A stretch of DNA of 64,000 bases from Haematococcus lacustris. Its lineage: Eukaryota; Chlorophyta; Chlorophyceae; Chlamydomonadales; Haematococcaceae. This document shows, piece after piece, positions 1 through 21,600 of the stretch. The position numbers and the translations under genes were made by a program. The stretch spans positions 2,380,322-2,444,321 of the forward strand of contig JASKMD010000013.1 in assembly GCA_030144725.1 (NCBI GenBank), in the 5' to 3' direction. How positions within the stretch are numbered: position 1 is the stretch's first letter; each line of letters opens with the position of its first letter. A model generated the notes under the pieces. It did not search any database. It was not told where the DNA came from and saw nothing but the letters and a program-made list of their open reading frames with translations.

Positions 1-71
1 TCCCCCCCCTAGGTAATATTAACAATAGCTATATTAGCCAGCCAACCATATGTAATGGATAATCGGCGGGC

Positions 72-196
72 CGAGTACATTATGCGAAAATAATGGACGA
101 GTCCGAGGCGAGGTGGCCATATACACCGAGGCGCAGCCGAGGTGTATATGGCCGCGGAGACGAGGACGAGTCCATTAGATTCGCGTAATGTGCGAG
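72..196. repeat. Foldback (hairpin) element with 13-nt loop
   Basis: Two arms of about 55 bases are imperfect reverse complements. The innermost 13 bp are perfect (115-127 pairs with 141-153) and close a 13-nt loop, GAGGCGCAGCCGA, at 128-140. The outer ends (GTACATTATGCGA at the left; CGCGTAATGTGC at the right) also pair. The same loop sits on a different stem at 51246-51402, so this looks like a member of a hairpin-forming family. No open frame in it looks coding. Confidence 0.7.
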
Positions 197-226
197 GTAG
201 AGGCGATTATCTGGTATATCTGAGGT

Positions 227-320
227 CCGCGGCCCGTCAATTATACAAAAGTGCTCCCCGCGGCCCGTCAACTATACAAAAGTGCTCCCCGCGGCCCGTC
301 AATTACACAAAAGGGCAGTC
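227..320. repeat. 31-bp tandem repeat, three copies
   Basis: A unit beginning CCGCGGCCCGTCAA and continuing TTATACAAAAGTGCTC occurs three times at a 31-bp period, starting near 227, 258 and 289. The copies differ by one or two bases. Function is not apparent. Confidence 0.75.
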
Positions 321-960
321 AACGTTAGGTTAAATATCTGAAGTTTTTGACGCCGAAGTGGCCTAGCAGCAACGACAAAGCGTTCTATTTGTCTATTCGC
401 AATGAGCGCGGCCTGCCCAAAGCCCGAAGCTTCCAGTCAGCATGCCAGCCTGGCAATTATAAGTATACATGCCAGCCTGGCAATAGGCCGCGCTTTGTTG
501 CATTTGTTGCGTTGAGGTTGCAATAGTTGCGTATGCGAGCTTTTTCGGGTAACTCGCGACTTGCAGGTTTCGACGTGCAAGCCTTACATGCAACTAGCAC
601 ACTCGCGACTTGCGGTACACTTGTGGAACACGCGGAGTAAGCTGCTCGCACTTTGCAGCCTTGATGTACTCATCCGAGTTATGAAGAATTATTTGATCCT
701 GTATTTTGCATACACTTCAGATCAGAGCTAATAATAGCTCCCGATCCTTGTCGCGCCTCCGCCGAGAAACTGGCATCTAGCAGGATTTGAGCTCTGTACC
801 TCTTGGTAAACATACGCCAAGGCTGTCGCTTGAGCTAATATGAAGTCCCTTGAGCTATTATGAGCTAATATGGGCTAATAGTAGCGCTACTATAGCTACT
901 ACGGCACTTTTGGCTCGGAGCTAATAATAGCGGACTCACCCTAATGCCCAGCAGCGCCTA
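321..960. other. Intergenic DNA with short direct repeats
   Basis: No gene is recognisable here. A 17-bp direct repeat (CATGCCAGCCTGGCAAT) occurs near 439 and 468. The segment CGCGACTTGC recurs near 555 and 605. Around 830-920 there is a run of related AGCTAATA words. Confidence 0.5.
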
Positions 961-1811
961 AATCGCAAATGGAGCCTGGGGGCCCTCTCCCGCCCCAGCC
1001 TCCCGAGCTCACCGCGCGATACAACAAGAAACTTCTGACGTTGGAGGAAATCAGCCAGGCGCACGCCAGCAGCGTGTATTCGCAAAAATACAGCATCGAG
1101 GTTGTTGGGGGCAAAATCAAGGCGGTCTGTAATGATTGCAAAATGGCCCTCTCCTGTGGCAACTTGAGTGACGCAAGGAAGCACCAGTGAAACAAGCGGC
1201 CCCGCTCTGACCAGCACGCTATAGCTGGTGGCACTTCCAGTGACATGCTCTTCGAGCGCATAACTGCGTGCTGGAACCCAGACCAGCGCATGCCTGCTAA
1301 CATCATGGCTGAGTTTTGGCGAAGGATTCACATGTGGTTCATCGATGCAGAGATCCCCTTTGCTAAGGTATGCATGCATCATGGCAACAAGCATGGAAGA
1401 ATGGAGGCATCACAGTGCGTTTCCAATAGGCTGCATGGGAGCTGGGAGCTGGGAGCGGAGCCGCATGGGCCCATGCACCGAAATGGTGTTTCCATCGCGC
1501 TAAAACTGGGAGCTTGGAGCTGCATGGACCACTTTTTGGCGGCTTGCGACCTCCGATTACCCCGCGCTTCTCGCACATTGTAACGATGCTGCTGCTAGCG
1601 AAATGGACTCTGGCTCTTCGACCAGCTCTTCAAGCAGCGGACACGACATGTCCAGCGTCAGCAGCGGCAGCAGCAACCGGCGCTTCCTCTTCCACCGAGG
1701 CATCATGGTGTGCGCAGCTGCCGCGGGTCAGCGCAGACATGGCGGCCGAAGGTGGGTTGCCTCTCCTTGCACACCCATATACTGCGACCCACACTGAACT
1801 TGCTTGCTACA

Positions 1812-2110
1812 GGTACTTCAGGTCCTCGCATTATTGGAAGCGCCCTCGAAATTACAAGGCATACTACCGCCTCGTGCGCGACTGCCGAGACAACCGCTAC
1901 CAGCACTACTTCCATGTGTCCAAGTGAGCACTAATCCAGCATCTAGCTCAGCTTCATGAGCATAGCAAAGGAAGTACTATAGTTTGTTACCTGTGTGTGC
2001 AACCTATGTGGAACAACATGATGATGGTGATGTTGCAGGGCCTCCTTCAACTTTGTGCTCACGTCCATCCGGGATCACCCATGGCTGCTACTACTACTTG
2101 TGCCACAGCG
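1812..2110 (+). pseudogene. Harbinger-like transposase N-terminal fragment
   Basis: An exon ending at 1923 joins one starting at 2039 across a 115-base GT-AG intron, restoring a continuous frame across the junction (...YFHVSK then ASFNFVLTSIRDHPW). The word KASFNFVL after an aromatic/basic run resembles the region preceding the catalytic core in PIF/Harbinger (HARBI1-type) transposases. The similarity stops near 2100, and no DDE residues follow. I infer a remnant left by internal deletion of an autonomous element. Confidence 0.5.
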
Positions 2111-2300
2111 CCTTGCACTGAGCCTCGGTGAATTGGCGCTTGGCTTCGGAGTCCAGCAGACCTCTCACTTCACAGGCCTTTCGCGTGATGACGCTGATGT
2201 CGGCCCAGGTCTTGGTGGCAAAATTCTTGTTCAGCGAGAGCTTGTGTAGAAAGCAGTAGTCCACCACAGTTTTGACAAGCACAACGTCACCCGCATCCAC
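2094..2300 (-). pseudogene. Unidentified minus-strand coding fragment inside the Harbinger-like element
   Basis: The minus strand encodes about 65 residues of normal-looking composition (ending ...QFTEAQCKALWHK), preceded by a plausible splice acceptor region. Autonomous Harbinger elements often carry a second gene, a Myb/SANT-like protein, transcribed opposite to the transposase. The location fits that idea, but I see no clear Myb tryptophan pattern, so the identity stays open. Confidence 0.3.
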
Positions 2301-3080
2301 CTTCTCCTGCCTGCTGAGAGGGTGAGGGTCCTGTTGCGGGGATGCGATAGGGCGGCGGGGTGAACCAGGCCCAAGACGGACCAGCGTCGCCATCGCGGCC
2401 GCCTCGGGCACAGACAGGGACACAGATGCGCAGAGCAGAGCAAAGCAGAACAGAGCTCGGAAAAAAGTTTTGAAATGCAGCTCCCATGTCCTCCGCGCCT
2501 GTCTCCACTTGGCTCCCAGCATGGGATCCATTGGAGCCAGGAGGCCCTTTTGGGAGAACATGCGCAGGACATGGGGGCTGCCTAGCTCCCATCTCCAAGC
2601 ATTGGAAACGGGAGCGCGGAGGAGCCGCATGGAGACCGCATGCACCGTTTTGGCTCGAGCTCCCAGCTCCCAGCTCCCGCTCCCACGCCTCCATGCAAAA
2701 AAGTGCCATGCAGCTCCCAGCTCCCAACTCCCACGCATTGGAAACGCACTGTCAAAGGGGAGCTTGCCTACAGGCATCATGCTGGCTGATTCCAGGTGGA
2801 CAATCCATGGCTGCGAGACGCCCTCACACTTGCTGGCATTGGCATGATGAGCGAGAGGTCTCTGCCAACCTCTCAGCTGCTGTTGAGGTACCAAGAAGTC
2901 CAGGGAAAGGTGGCGAAGCAGGTGGCAGAACTGGAGGTGACAAACGTAAGTGCAAAGCTTGGAGCCAACTGGAGTCAGCCAGGCAGCCAACCATCATCTC
3001 ATCAAGCTCTTAAAGCCTCTTTGCGACTTCACCCACAAGCTGGAGGCTGACACTCCCTACCTCAGCCAGCTACTTCCCAT

Positions 3081-3426
3081 CACTCCTACAAATTAATCCC
3101 TGCGTCCGTCCCTGCGTGTTGACCGACCTTGTCCGATCGGGCTGAAATTTTGATAGATGGTAGTTTGCAGAAAATAACACATATTTTCTCAGATTAAATA
3201 TAATAAAAAACCAAAGGCGGCTGCGCTGTGGCCCTGTGGCTAGAGTGCAGGGATAAGTGCAGGGATAGGTTGCGGGCCACAGCGCAACAGCTGTTAATTT
3301 TTTTAAAATATTTTTCTTGCAAAATATGTTTTATTTTTTGCAAACTACCATCTATTGAAATTTTAGCCCGATCGGACAAGGTTGGAAACACGCAGGGACG
3401 GACGCAGGGATTAGTTTGTAGGAGTG
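3081..3426. mobile_element. MITE with long terminal inverted repeats
   Basis: The first ~95 bases (from CACTCCTACAAATTAATCCC) and the last ~95 bases are near-perfect reverse complements, including the words CGATCGG and GCAAACTACCATCTAT near their inner edges. The inner part is AT-rich, unlike its GC-rich surroundings. A possible 2-bp AT duplication flanks it (3079-3080 and 3427-3428). It has no coding capacity and lies in the second hAT intron. The superfamily is not assigned. Confidence 0.75.
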
Positions 3427-4199
3427 ATCTGGCACACCTTGTTGAAGGTGATGCATGCACATGCACCCAGTCACAGCCAGCATGCGCACAACATGTACAA
3501 TTGGCAAGCCCTGCCCGTGCTGTACAGGATGCGGAGGAGTGGGTGCTGGAGGTGTCGCGTGACAACCCGCAGTGGACACTGGGCGTGATAGACTTGCTGC
3601 AGGAGCGGCGGGCCAAGGGTTACTGGCCGGTCATGCCAGCCGCTTACGTGCTGGACGGCGTGAACTTTGCCCCGCCCAAGGACAAACTCAATGCACCTCC
3701 CCAGCCCCCCTTTGGGCTGCTGTCACCGCAGGAGAAGGAGGACGCCATCACCACAGTGGTGCGCCTCAGCAAGCATCTGCGACCTGACCTCACTGACAGC
3801 CAGGTGAAACAAGCAGTGCAACGGGAGGTAGATGTGCTGCAGCTTGGTGGTTGGGGGGACAGCGAGTTGGAGAGGTTCGCAGCTCTGCTTGCCCCCAAGC
3901 CACCAGACGCAACTGGCAGGGTGGTCGTGGAGCAAGTCAGCATGCGGCGAGCCTTTTGGAGCAAGGCAAGCCTCTGCGGCTTCCCCCTACTGGTTGTTGC
4001 AGCCAGTAGGCTCTTGGGTGTGCATGCCACCTCCGCTGCATCAGAGCGCAATTGGTCAGCTTGGGGTAGGTTGTTTACATCTGCCCGCACCAGGCTCACC
4101 CTAGAGCGCGCCAAGATGCTTATCTACATCAAGGCCAATGCTGGGCTGGGTGCTCGTCGTAGCAATGAGGCTCAGCTCCTCGCGCGCATGGGCGAGTAG

Positions 4200-4769
4200 G
4201 CAGCCACCACCACCTCCTAGTACAATCACTCCAGACCACCACCACTTCCCAAACTCATAGTGTGTAGTAGTCTAGACACTCAGTATTTTTGCATGCAAGA
4301 TGCTTTCCTGACAGAGGCTATCATGTTTGCAATGGTTGCTCTTCTCTTCATGTTTTAGTTATTTACGACGTCGTCACAATGTAAGTACATTGCATTACCA
4401 CTACGCGACAACGAGGCTGTCGATGACACACTTATGCCACACAGCCAACCATGCATTCTGACCTCGCAAACACATAGTTACATAGTGCCTTGCAGGCGGG
4501 CAGATAGACGTCCATAGCGGGCGGAGCGGGCGGAGCGGGCGGAGTGAAAGTCATTCCATTTAAAAAACCCGTCTAGTCTAGTCAATCTAGCCTAGATCTA
4601 GCCTAGATTTGACTAGCCTAGATCTAGGCTAGATCTAGGCTAGATTGCGCTCCCTATATTCAACCCCCTTGTCCCTCACGAGGGGCTCCATTTCAGCCGG
4701 ATTAGTAGTACCCACTAGCAGCCACTAGCGGGATTATACTAGTGGGCAATAGTGACCCGACTCAAACAG
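4200..4769. other. Intergenic DNA with palindromic CTAGATCTAG words
   Basis: No gene is seen. A three-fold GGGCGGAGC repeat lies at 4518-4550. At 4566-4650 there is a dense cluster of CTAGATCTAGGC and its reverse complement that could fold back on itself. Confidence 0.45.
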
Positions 4770-4939
4770 TGTTATTGGGCTGTGTGGAGTAAACCCAGTG
4801 CACATGGCACATGAGCCCGCCTACCACCTACACTATTGCCTGACCCGAGGGCTATCGTGTAGAGTTGGCATGACCTGCATGCACTAATCGTAAGCTGATG
4901 ACAGCTCAACCAAGGGGGCACACATTACTGTGCCGCAGC

Positions 4940-4982
<43 letters not shown>

Positions 4983-5068
4983 GCCTTTGGTGGCTTGTCT
5001 CGCAACCGCTTGTAGCCCAGGCCAGGGTACTCCTTGCCCTTGGCTGGCAGAGCTCCCTAGTCTGGCCC
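4770..5068 (-). pseudogene. 3' end of a Fanzor/TnpB-like gene, 5'-truncated copy
   Basis: The minus strand encodes the C-terminal tail [19 protein letters not shown], then PPKA, about 14 glutamines (a CAG run at 4942-4981), PAAAQ and a TAA at 4925-4927. The region is homologous along its length to the 3' end of the fragment at 26388-27001, including about 140 bases of shared 3' untranslated sequence. Similarity ends abruptly near 5068, so the catalytic part is absent. A CAG codon of the other copy is a TAG here (about 5057-5059). This copy shows the natural C-terminus of the family: a polyglutamine tail followed by PAAAQ. It is a dead remnant. Confidence 0.6.
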
Positions 5069-5433
5069 TGGTGTCTGGTGGCAGGCAGCAGCGCAAGAGT
5101 GTGTGGTGATGACGCCCACCAGCCAATCAGCCCCTGTGCTCTGATGTTGCTGTGACCTGCACCATTGCGGTAGATTGCACCTATGGTTACAGCAAACGTA
5201 TCAAGCGGGGAAGCCTAGGCACTGGCACAGGGCACCTGGAGGTAAACATGTGTTGCTCAACACAGTTTTCATACAATTATTGCAACACCGTTCAGAGTAT
5301 ACAGAACATTCGGAACACCTAGTAGCATCTGGTACATATGTATAGGTGTGAAGGCCACAGCGAACTCAACAAGCCTGCATGAAAAGCCGCTACTTTAGTA
5401 TCTTGTCATTATCCTGTAATCGCCTTGCAAGCG

Positions 5434-16732
<11,299 letters not shown>

Positions 16733-18121
16733 CAGGAGTGTACAGATGTAGTACAGGTATCTTCTAACAAGGTGTCCAGCCGCCATGCATGGTCTGGTCT
16801 TGTGAAGAGCTGTGCATCATTGATAGGGATGGTGTGTGGTGGTGGTCGTCATGCAGCCCTGACGTCGTCTTTTGTCATGCCCGAAGCAAGCAAGTGTGGT
16901 GGCAGGAACATGGAGCACACCACGTATACAAAAGCCGCATAAAGGAAGCTATGTGGGTCGTGTCAGCTGGACTTTGTCTTCTGACACGTATAGATGAATG
17001 GAAAGGCATATCGTTCAAGCGACGGTCACACAACATGTGATCGGTAGTGTTGGGAGGTCAAGTAGGTGGGTAGGTGTAGTAGTTGTATGCCGCATGCAAG
17101 TGCGATGCTGGCCATAAGCAATCCTGAACCCTGTAAAGGAAAGAATTCATAACAGAGGCCTGGCCTGGCCTGGCTTGACCCGCCCGGCCCGGCCCGGCCC
17201 GACCCGACCCGACCCGACCCGACCCGACTCGGCGGCATGGGAAGTATGTGCGGGGCCGGCTGTGGTGCCATGCCTGCTGTGGTGCTGCCCAACCCCCCTC
17301 ACACTCCACCAGCTCAGCACTCCCCTGCCCAGGACCCCCTTGCCCCTGCCCAGGACCCCCCTCCCCCAGCCCAGGACCCACCTGCCCAGGACCCCCCGTC
17401 TCCCTGCAAGCAATCTCAGGCTCTAAAATCCCCAACAAGCAACAACATTAGGTGGCCACTTGCCTAACCCCCCACCATGAGCATGCCCTGAGCACCCTCT
17501 CTTTCACCACACCCTTGCATGTTCTATGCCCGGGACATGTCAGCCAGGGTGTAACCAGCCCAAGGCCATATCTCCCTGGGCTGTGCAGATGGGACGGCCG
17601 CCAGAATCCATGCCATAGCCATGCGAAAGCCGGGCAGCCAAGGCCAAGAGTGTGTGTGTGTGTCCGCCAAGGCCCCAAGTCCACCCGCCACGAAGTACTT
17701 GATCCCTCACACGGGATGTGTGCGGATGAGCTATGGGAGCTATAGCTAGTGAAGACACACACACCGGATGGGCGCGATGAAGTGTAGTGGGCAATGCCAG
17801 TAACTCTCTGCAGTGATGAGCTCGCAGCTTGTGTGGCAGCAAGAGAAATGTAGGGTCCAGCAGCTGGGCAAGCTATGGTAGCAGATGTGGAACCACTCCA
17901 GCACAACAGATGTCGTAGGCCAACGTAGCAGATAGCCACGAGCTGCTGCTGTCCCTGGCTACTTACGGGAAGCGGCAGCTTGTGCAGCCTGGCTTTTGGC
18001 TGCAATCGCACTTAGTGCCAGCTTCGTCTCAGTACCGCCCTACTAGACGTGTTACTTTGACCATGCTGCTGAGCTATGCTCGTCTTAATGATGCCTGTGA
18101 GTGGTCCTGCTATTGTCACAC
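16733..18121. other. Intergenic region with CCGAC-type pentamers
   Basis: No confident gene is seen in this stretch between the transporter and HSP90. At 17155-17230 there are short runs of GGCCT, GGCCC and GACCC pentamers. At 17320-17400 there is a CCCAGGACCCCCCT-like repeat. Minus-strand exons downstream of 18122 may lie here (for example 17967-17999, flanked by AG and GTAAGT), but I could not confirm them. Confidence 0.4.
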
Positions 18122-18367
18122 CGATTGGAGGCTGCTGCCAGCCTCTGTTGCCCTGCCAATTTCATTCACTACATCCTGGCGCATCCTATACGCTGCAGCT
18201 GCAGCTTTGAGCTTTGCCTCTGCTGGTCGCCGTCCTACTAAGCAGCATCCCAAAGTGGGGAGTAGCTCTCTGGGGACAAAATGAGACAAGACATGGCAGG
18301 CGGCTGGCGTGCTGGCCAGCCTAAACATGCGGCCTGAGCGTGCGGCCGCGACCATCAGTCCGAGCAT
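18122..18367 (-). CDS. Possible first exon of a small, perhaps mitochondrion-targeted protein
   Basis: A minus-strand frame of 82 codons begins with ATG at 18367 and ends at a GTGTGA donor after 18122. Its first ~40 residues lack acidic residues until the glutamate of PRELLP and contain arginine, serine and alanine, as expected of an organelle transit peptide. An alpha-helical, alanine-rich segment follows (AEAKLKAAAAAYRMRQD). The frame is head-to-head with HSP90, with 284 bases between the start codons, so the two may share a promoter region. No family is recognised and later exons are uncertain. Confidence 0.35.
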
Positions 18368-18651
18368 TCCAGCTTGAACCGTGACCTGTCGCTGACAGCC
18401 TAGGACCGGAATGTTGATCCAACAACTCCAGCCGCATTAAGCCAATTAGATAATCACGAACGCACCCTCATCAGGGTCAAGGCTCGATGTTTCGCGATGT
18501 TTCGATGTCACACTTGGCAGAGCTTCACTGACAAAAGGAGCTAAAACACAAAGTGTAGCGTAAATCGCTACACGACTACAGCAGCGAGCTGTTCTCTGTA
18601 AACAACAACATCAATTCCCAAACCCCTGTCCCTCCGACCTGTACATTTGCT

Positions 18652-21600
18652 ATGGCAGACGTGATGCAGACCGATGTTGATGCTGTCTCTGCTCCTGGAT
18701 TGAGCACTGGAGCGCAGGAGCCCGCTCCTGGGAATGTTGCTACGGAGACCTACGCGTTCCAGGTACGCAGATATTCTTTGGCCTGCAGAGTAGACCGCAG
18801 CCGCAGTGAACACTCTAGCGCGTTGGCGGGCCCCTCGCCACCGGCTGCCGGTCCTATGCACAGCCGCGCGCCACTGTTGGTTGCCGCAGGCCGAAATCAA
18901 TCAGCTCCTGAGCCTCATCATCAACACGTTCTACAGGTACGCTGCCTTCCCGCCTTCATCTGTTGCACTCATCTTTGCGATTTCCTCCTCCGTCCCAGCG
19001 ACAGCCCAGATGCAGTTGTCCTTTCATTTCTGCATTTTCCTTCACTTCTGCATCCAGCCAGACACTGCACCAGTCAGGCCGGCGCTCAGTCAGGCACAAG
19101 GGGGGGAGGGGGGGTGTAGCTAAGTACCCCATGTCTCGTCTGAACTAATCCGCTAGACAACCTGCAATGGGTGAACACAGACCAGTTTATCAGCCGCCCT
19201 CCATCACTAAACACCCACTCCCCTGCCGCTGCCTGCTGAGCCCCCGCTCCACCTGTGCTCTGCCTGCACGGTGCTGTCTGCAGCAACAAGGAGATCTTCC
19301 TGCGTGAGCTCATCAGCAACGCCTCAGACGCCTTGGACAAGATCAGGTGCGGCATGACAGCCCACACCCCACGCACCTTCAATAGCGTGATTATTTGGTG
19401 TGCGGTGTACGTCACCACCACCACCACCACCACCACCACCACCACCACCACTGCTACCATCACCAAGTGTGCCTGGGTTGTAGATAGAGGGCACGTGGTG
19501 AGAGTGACAGGGGAGGCAGCAGTGTGGCTGATGAGAGAGCTCTACATGTGCTGCTGCAAGGCGTGAGGTGCAAGTGTGACGCCCCGGGTGATGCTGCAGA
19601 TACCTGGGCCTGACCGACAAGACCCAGCTGGACTCGCACCCGGAGCTGCACATCCGCCTGATCCCCAACAAGCAGGAGGGCACCCTGGCTATCCTGGACT
19701 CGGGCATCGGCATGACCAAGCCTGACCTGGTGAATAACCTGGGCACCATCGCCAGGTGAGGGCAGGACGAGGGAAACGCCCTCCACCTGCCCACCTAACC
19801 CATGGTAGCAACCCCTGCCTCTTGCCCTTTCCTACCGCTTCCCTACCGCTTTCGTACCGCTTTCGTACCGCCTTCAACCGCTTTCCAGCTACCTTACAGT
19901 GGCAATTGAAAGACCCTTACTGACGCATGAACTGACCAGTCGCAAGGCTGGTGACCTGTCTGCTGCAGCCTCCCCCCCAATGGCCTGCACGCCCAGCTGG
20001 CCCAGCTGCCTGCTCTGTTCACGTCCTGCAGGTCTGGCACCAAGTCCTTCATGGAGGCGCTGTCAGCTGGGGCCGACGTCAGCATGATTGGCCAGTTTGG
20101 AGTGGGCTTCTACTCCGCCTACTTGGTGGCTGACAAGGTGGGTCAGCCGGGTGGACAGGGTGGGGGGTGAGGGGGTGACGGGGTGGGAGAAGAAGGGTGG
20201 CAGGTTGGGGTCAGGTGGATGAAAAGGTGGGTCCAGGGGGGTCAAGGTGTGACGGTGTGACGGTGTGACGCTGGGGGGTCAAGGGNNNNNNNNNNNNNNN
20301 NNNNNNNNNNNNNNNNNNNNNNNNNNNNNNNNNNNNNNNNNNNNNNNNNNNNNNNNNNNNNNNNNNNNNNNNNNNNNNNNNNNNNNNNNNNNNNNNNNNN
20401 NNNNNNNNNNNNNNNNNNNNNNNNNNNNNNNNNNNNNNNNNNNNNNNNNNNNNNNNNNNNNNNNNNNNNNNNNNNNNNNNNNNNNNNNNNNNNNNNNNNN
20501 NNNNNNNNNNNNNNNNNNNNNNNNNNNNNNNNNNNNNNNNNNNNNNNNNNNNNNNNNNNNNNNNNNNNNNNNNNNNNNNNNNNNNNNNNNNNNNNNNNNN
20601 NNNNNNNNNNNNNNNNNNNNNNNNNNNNNNNNNNNNNNNNNNNNNNNNNNNNNNNNNNNNNNNNNNNNNNNNNNNNNNNNNNNNNNNNNNNNNNNNNNNN
20701 NNNNNNNNNNNNNNNNNNNNNNNNNNNNNNNNNNNNNNNNNNNNNNNNNNNNNNNNNNNNNNNNNNNNNNNNNNNNNNNNNNNNNTGACGGGGTGGGAGT
20801 CAAAGGTCAGACTGCTGGAGGCGCTGGCAGGGATGGAAAGCTGTGTGGGATGAGGGGCTGGGCGGGCAGGAAAGGAGAAGGAGGAGCTGTGGGTCAAGAG
20901 GATGTACATTGGGGGCCTGGCCAGGCTAAGGCTGGGGGCTGGGGGCAGGGGGCAGGTGAGGGAGGAGGTTTGAGCAGCTGAGGGCGGGGTGAGCATTCGC
21001 TTCTTTCTCGTCCCACCCCACGCCTGTCCGCAGCTCCCTGTGCAGTCGGGAACTAAGAGGTGCCGCGCCCCCTGTTTCCACCCCCATGCCGCCCCTGCCC
21101 TCAGCCCTAGCCACACCACCCCCATGCGCCTGTGGACGCTGACTTGGCTGACCTGGGGGCTGCTGCTGCAGGTGACGGTGGTGACCAAGCACAATGATGA
21201 CGAGCAGTACGTGTGGGAGAGCCAGGCTGGCGGCTCCTTCACCGTCACCCAGGACACCAGTGGCCACAGCCTGGGGCGCGGCACCAAGATCATCCTGCAC
21301 CTCAAGGTCAGGCAGCAGGGAGGCGGGGTGGGCCTGGGGGGCTGGGTTGGGATGGGGAAGGAGGGTGCAGGCTGTACCCACACACAGGGAACTGGGTGGG
21401 GAGCTGGGCGAGAGCCTCTGATGGGGAGGGAGGCACAGCATTGATACAGAATGTAAGAAGTGAGAGTGGTTGTGTGATGGCAGGGTGCGCTTTCAGAATG
21501 GGTCTAGACAGAAGTCAGGGTAGGAGTAGCTGGTGCTGTCGTTGGCAGCAGAAGAGTTGTAACAGCACTCTGGTAGTGCTGCAGGTGCAGTGGCACAGCC

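Larger units (their letters stand above)
1413..2751. mobile_element. Non-autonomous Harbinger/PIF-like DNA transposon nested in the hAT intron
   Basis: Perfect 15-bp terminal inverted repeats, CAGTGCGTTTCCAAT, lie at 1413-1427 and, inverted, at 2737-2751. They are followed inward by related GGGAGCTGGGAGCTGGGAGC blocks. The element is bounded by a 3-bp target-site duplication, TCA (1410-1412 and 2752-2754), consistent with the 3-bp duplications of the PIF/Harbinger superfamily. Removing 1413-2754 leaves a plausible short hAT intron, so the element arrived after the hAT gene. At 1339 bp it is too short for an intact two-gene Harbinger element. Confidence 0.75.
969..4199 (+). pseudogene. hAT-family transposase gene, internally deleted and with an early stop
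   Basis: The proposed exons are 969-1367, 2796-2945 and 3528-4199. All are in phase 0 and use GT-AG introns, giving about 406 codons. The last exon carries the hAT C-terminal dimerisation motif (SAASERNWSAWG near 4040, followed by a conserved stretch ending LERAKMLIYIKAN). Exon 1 has a BED-like CxxC...H segment near residues 58-73. An in-frame TGA at 1188-1190 interrupts exon 1, yet the same frame continues with convincing transposase-like sequence. The protein is shorter than usual for hAT transposases (about 600-800 residues), and I see no catalytic DDE core. A Harbinger-like element sits in intron 1 and a MITE in intron 2. Terminal inverted repeats for this element were not found. The family call is firm from the C-terminus; the exon model is inferred. 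Confidence 0.72.

Noticed and set aside
1..60. Telomere at the window start
   Set aside because: There is no tandem TTTTAGGG or TTTAGGG repeat. The opening C run is isolated.
1188..1190. Selenocysteine codon reading of the in-frame TGA
   Set aside because: hAT transposases have no selenocysteine. The gene also lacks its catalytic core, so simple decay is more likely.
4942..4981. Polyglutamine gene on its own
   Set aside because: The CAG run is the C-terminal tail of the truncated Fanzor-like remnant, not an independent gene.
17155..17230. Telomere-like or promoter-like pentamer block
   Set aside because: The GGCCT, GGCCC and GACCC units drift rapidly and match no known telomere or promoter element. 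They look like a short degenerate satellite.
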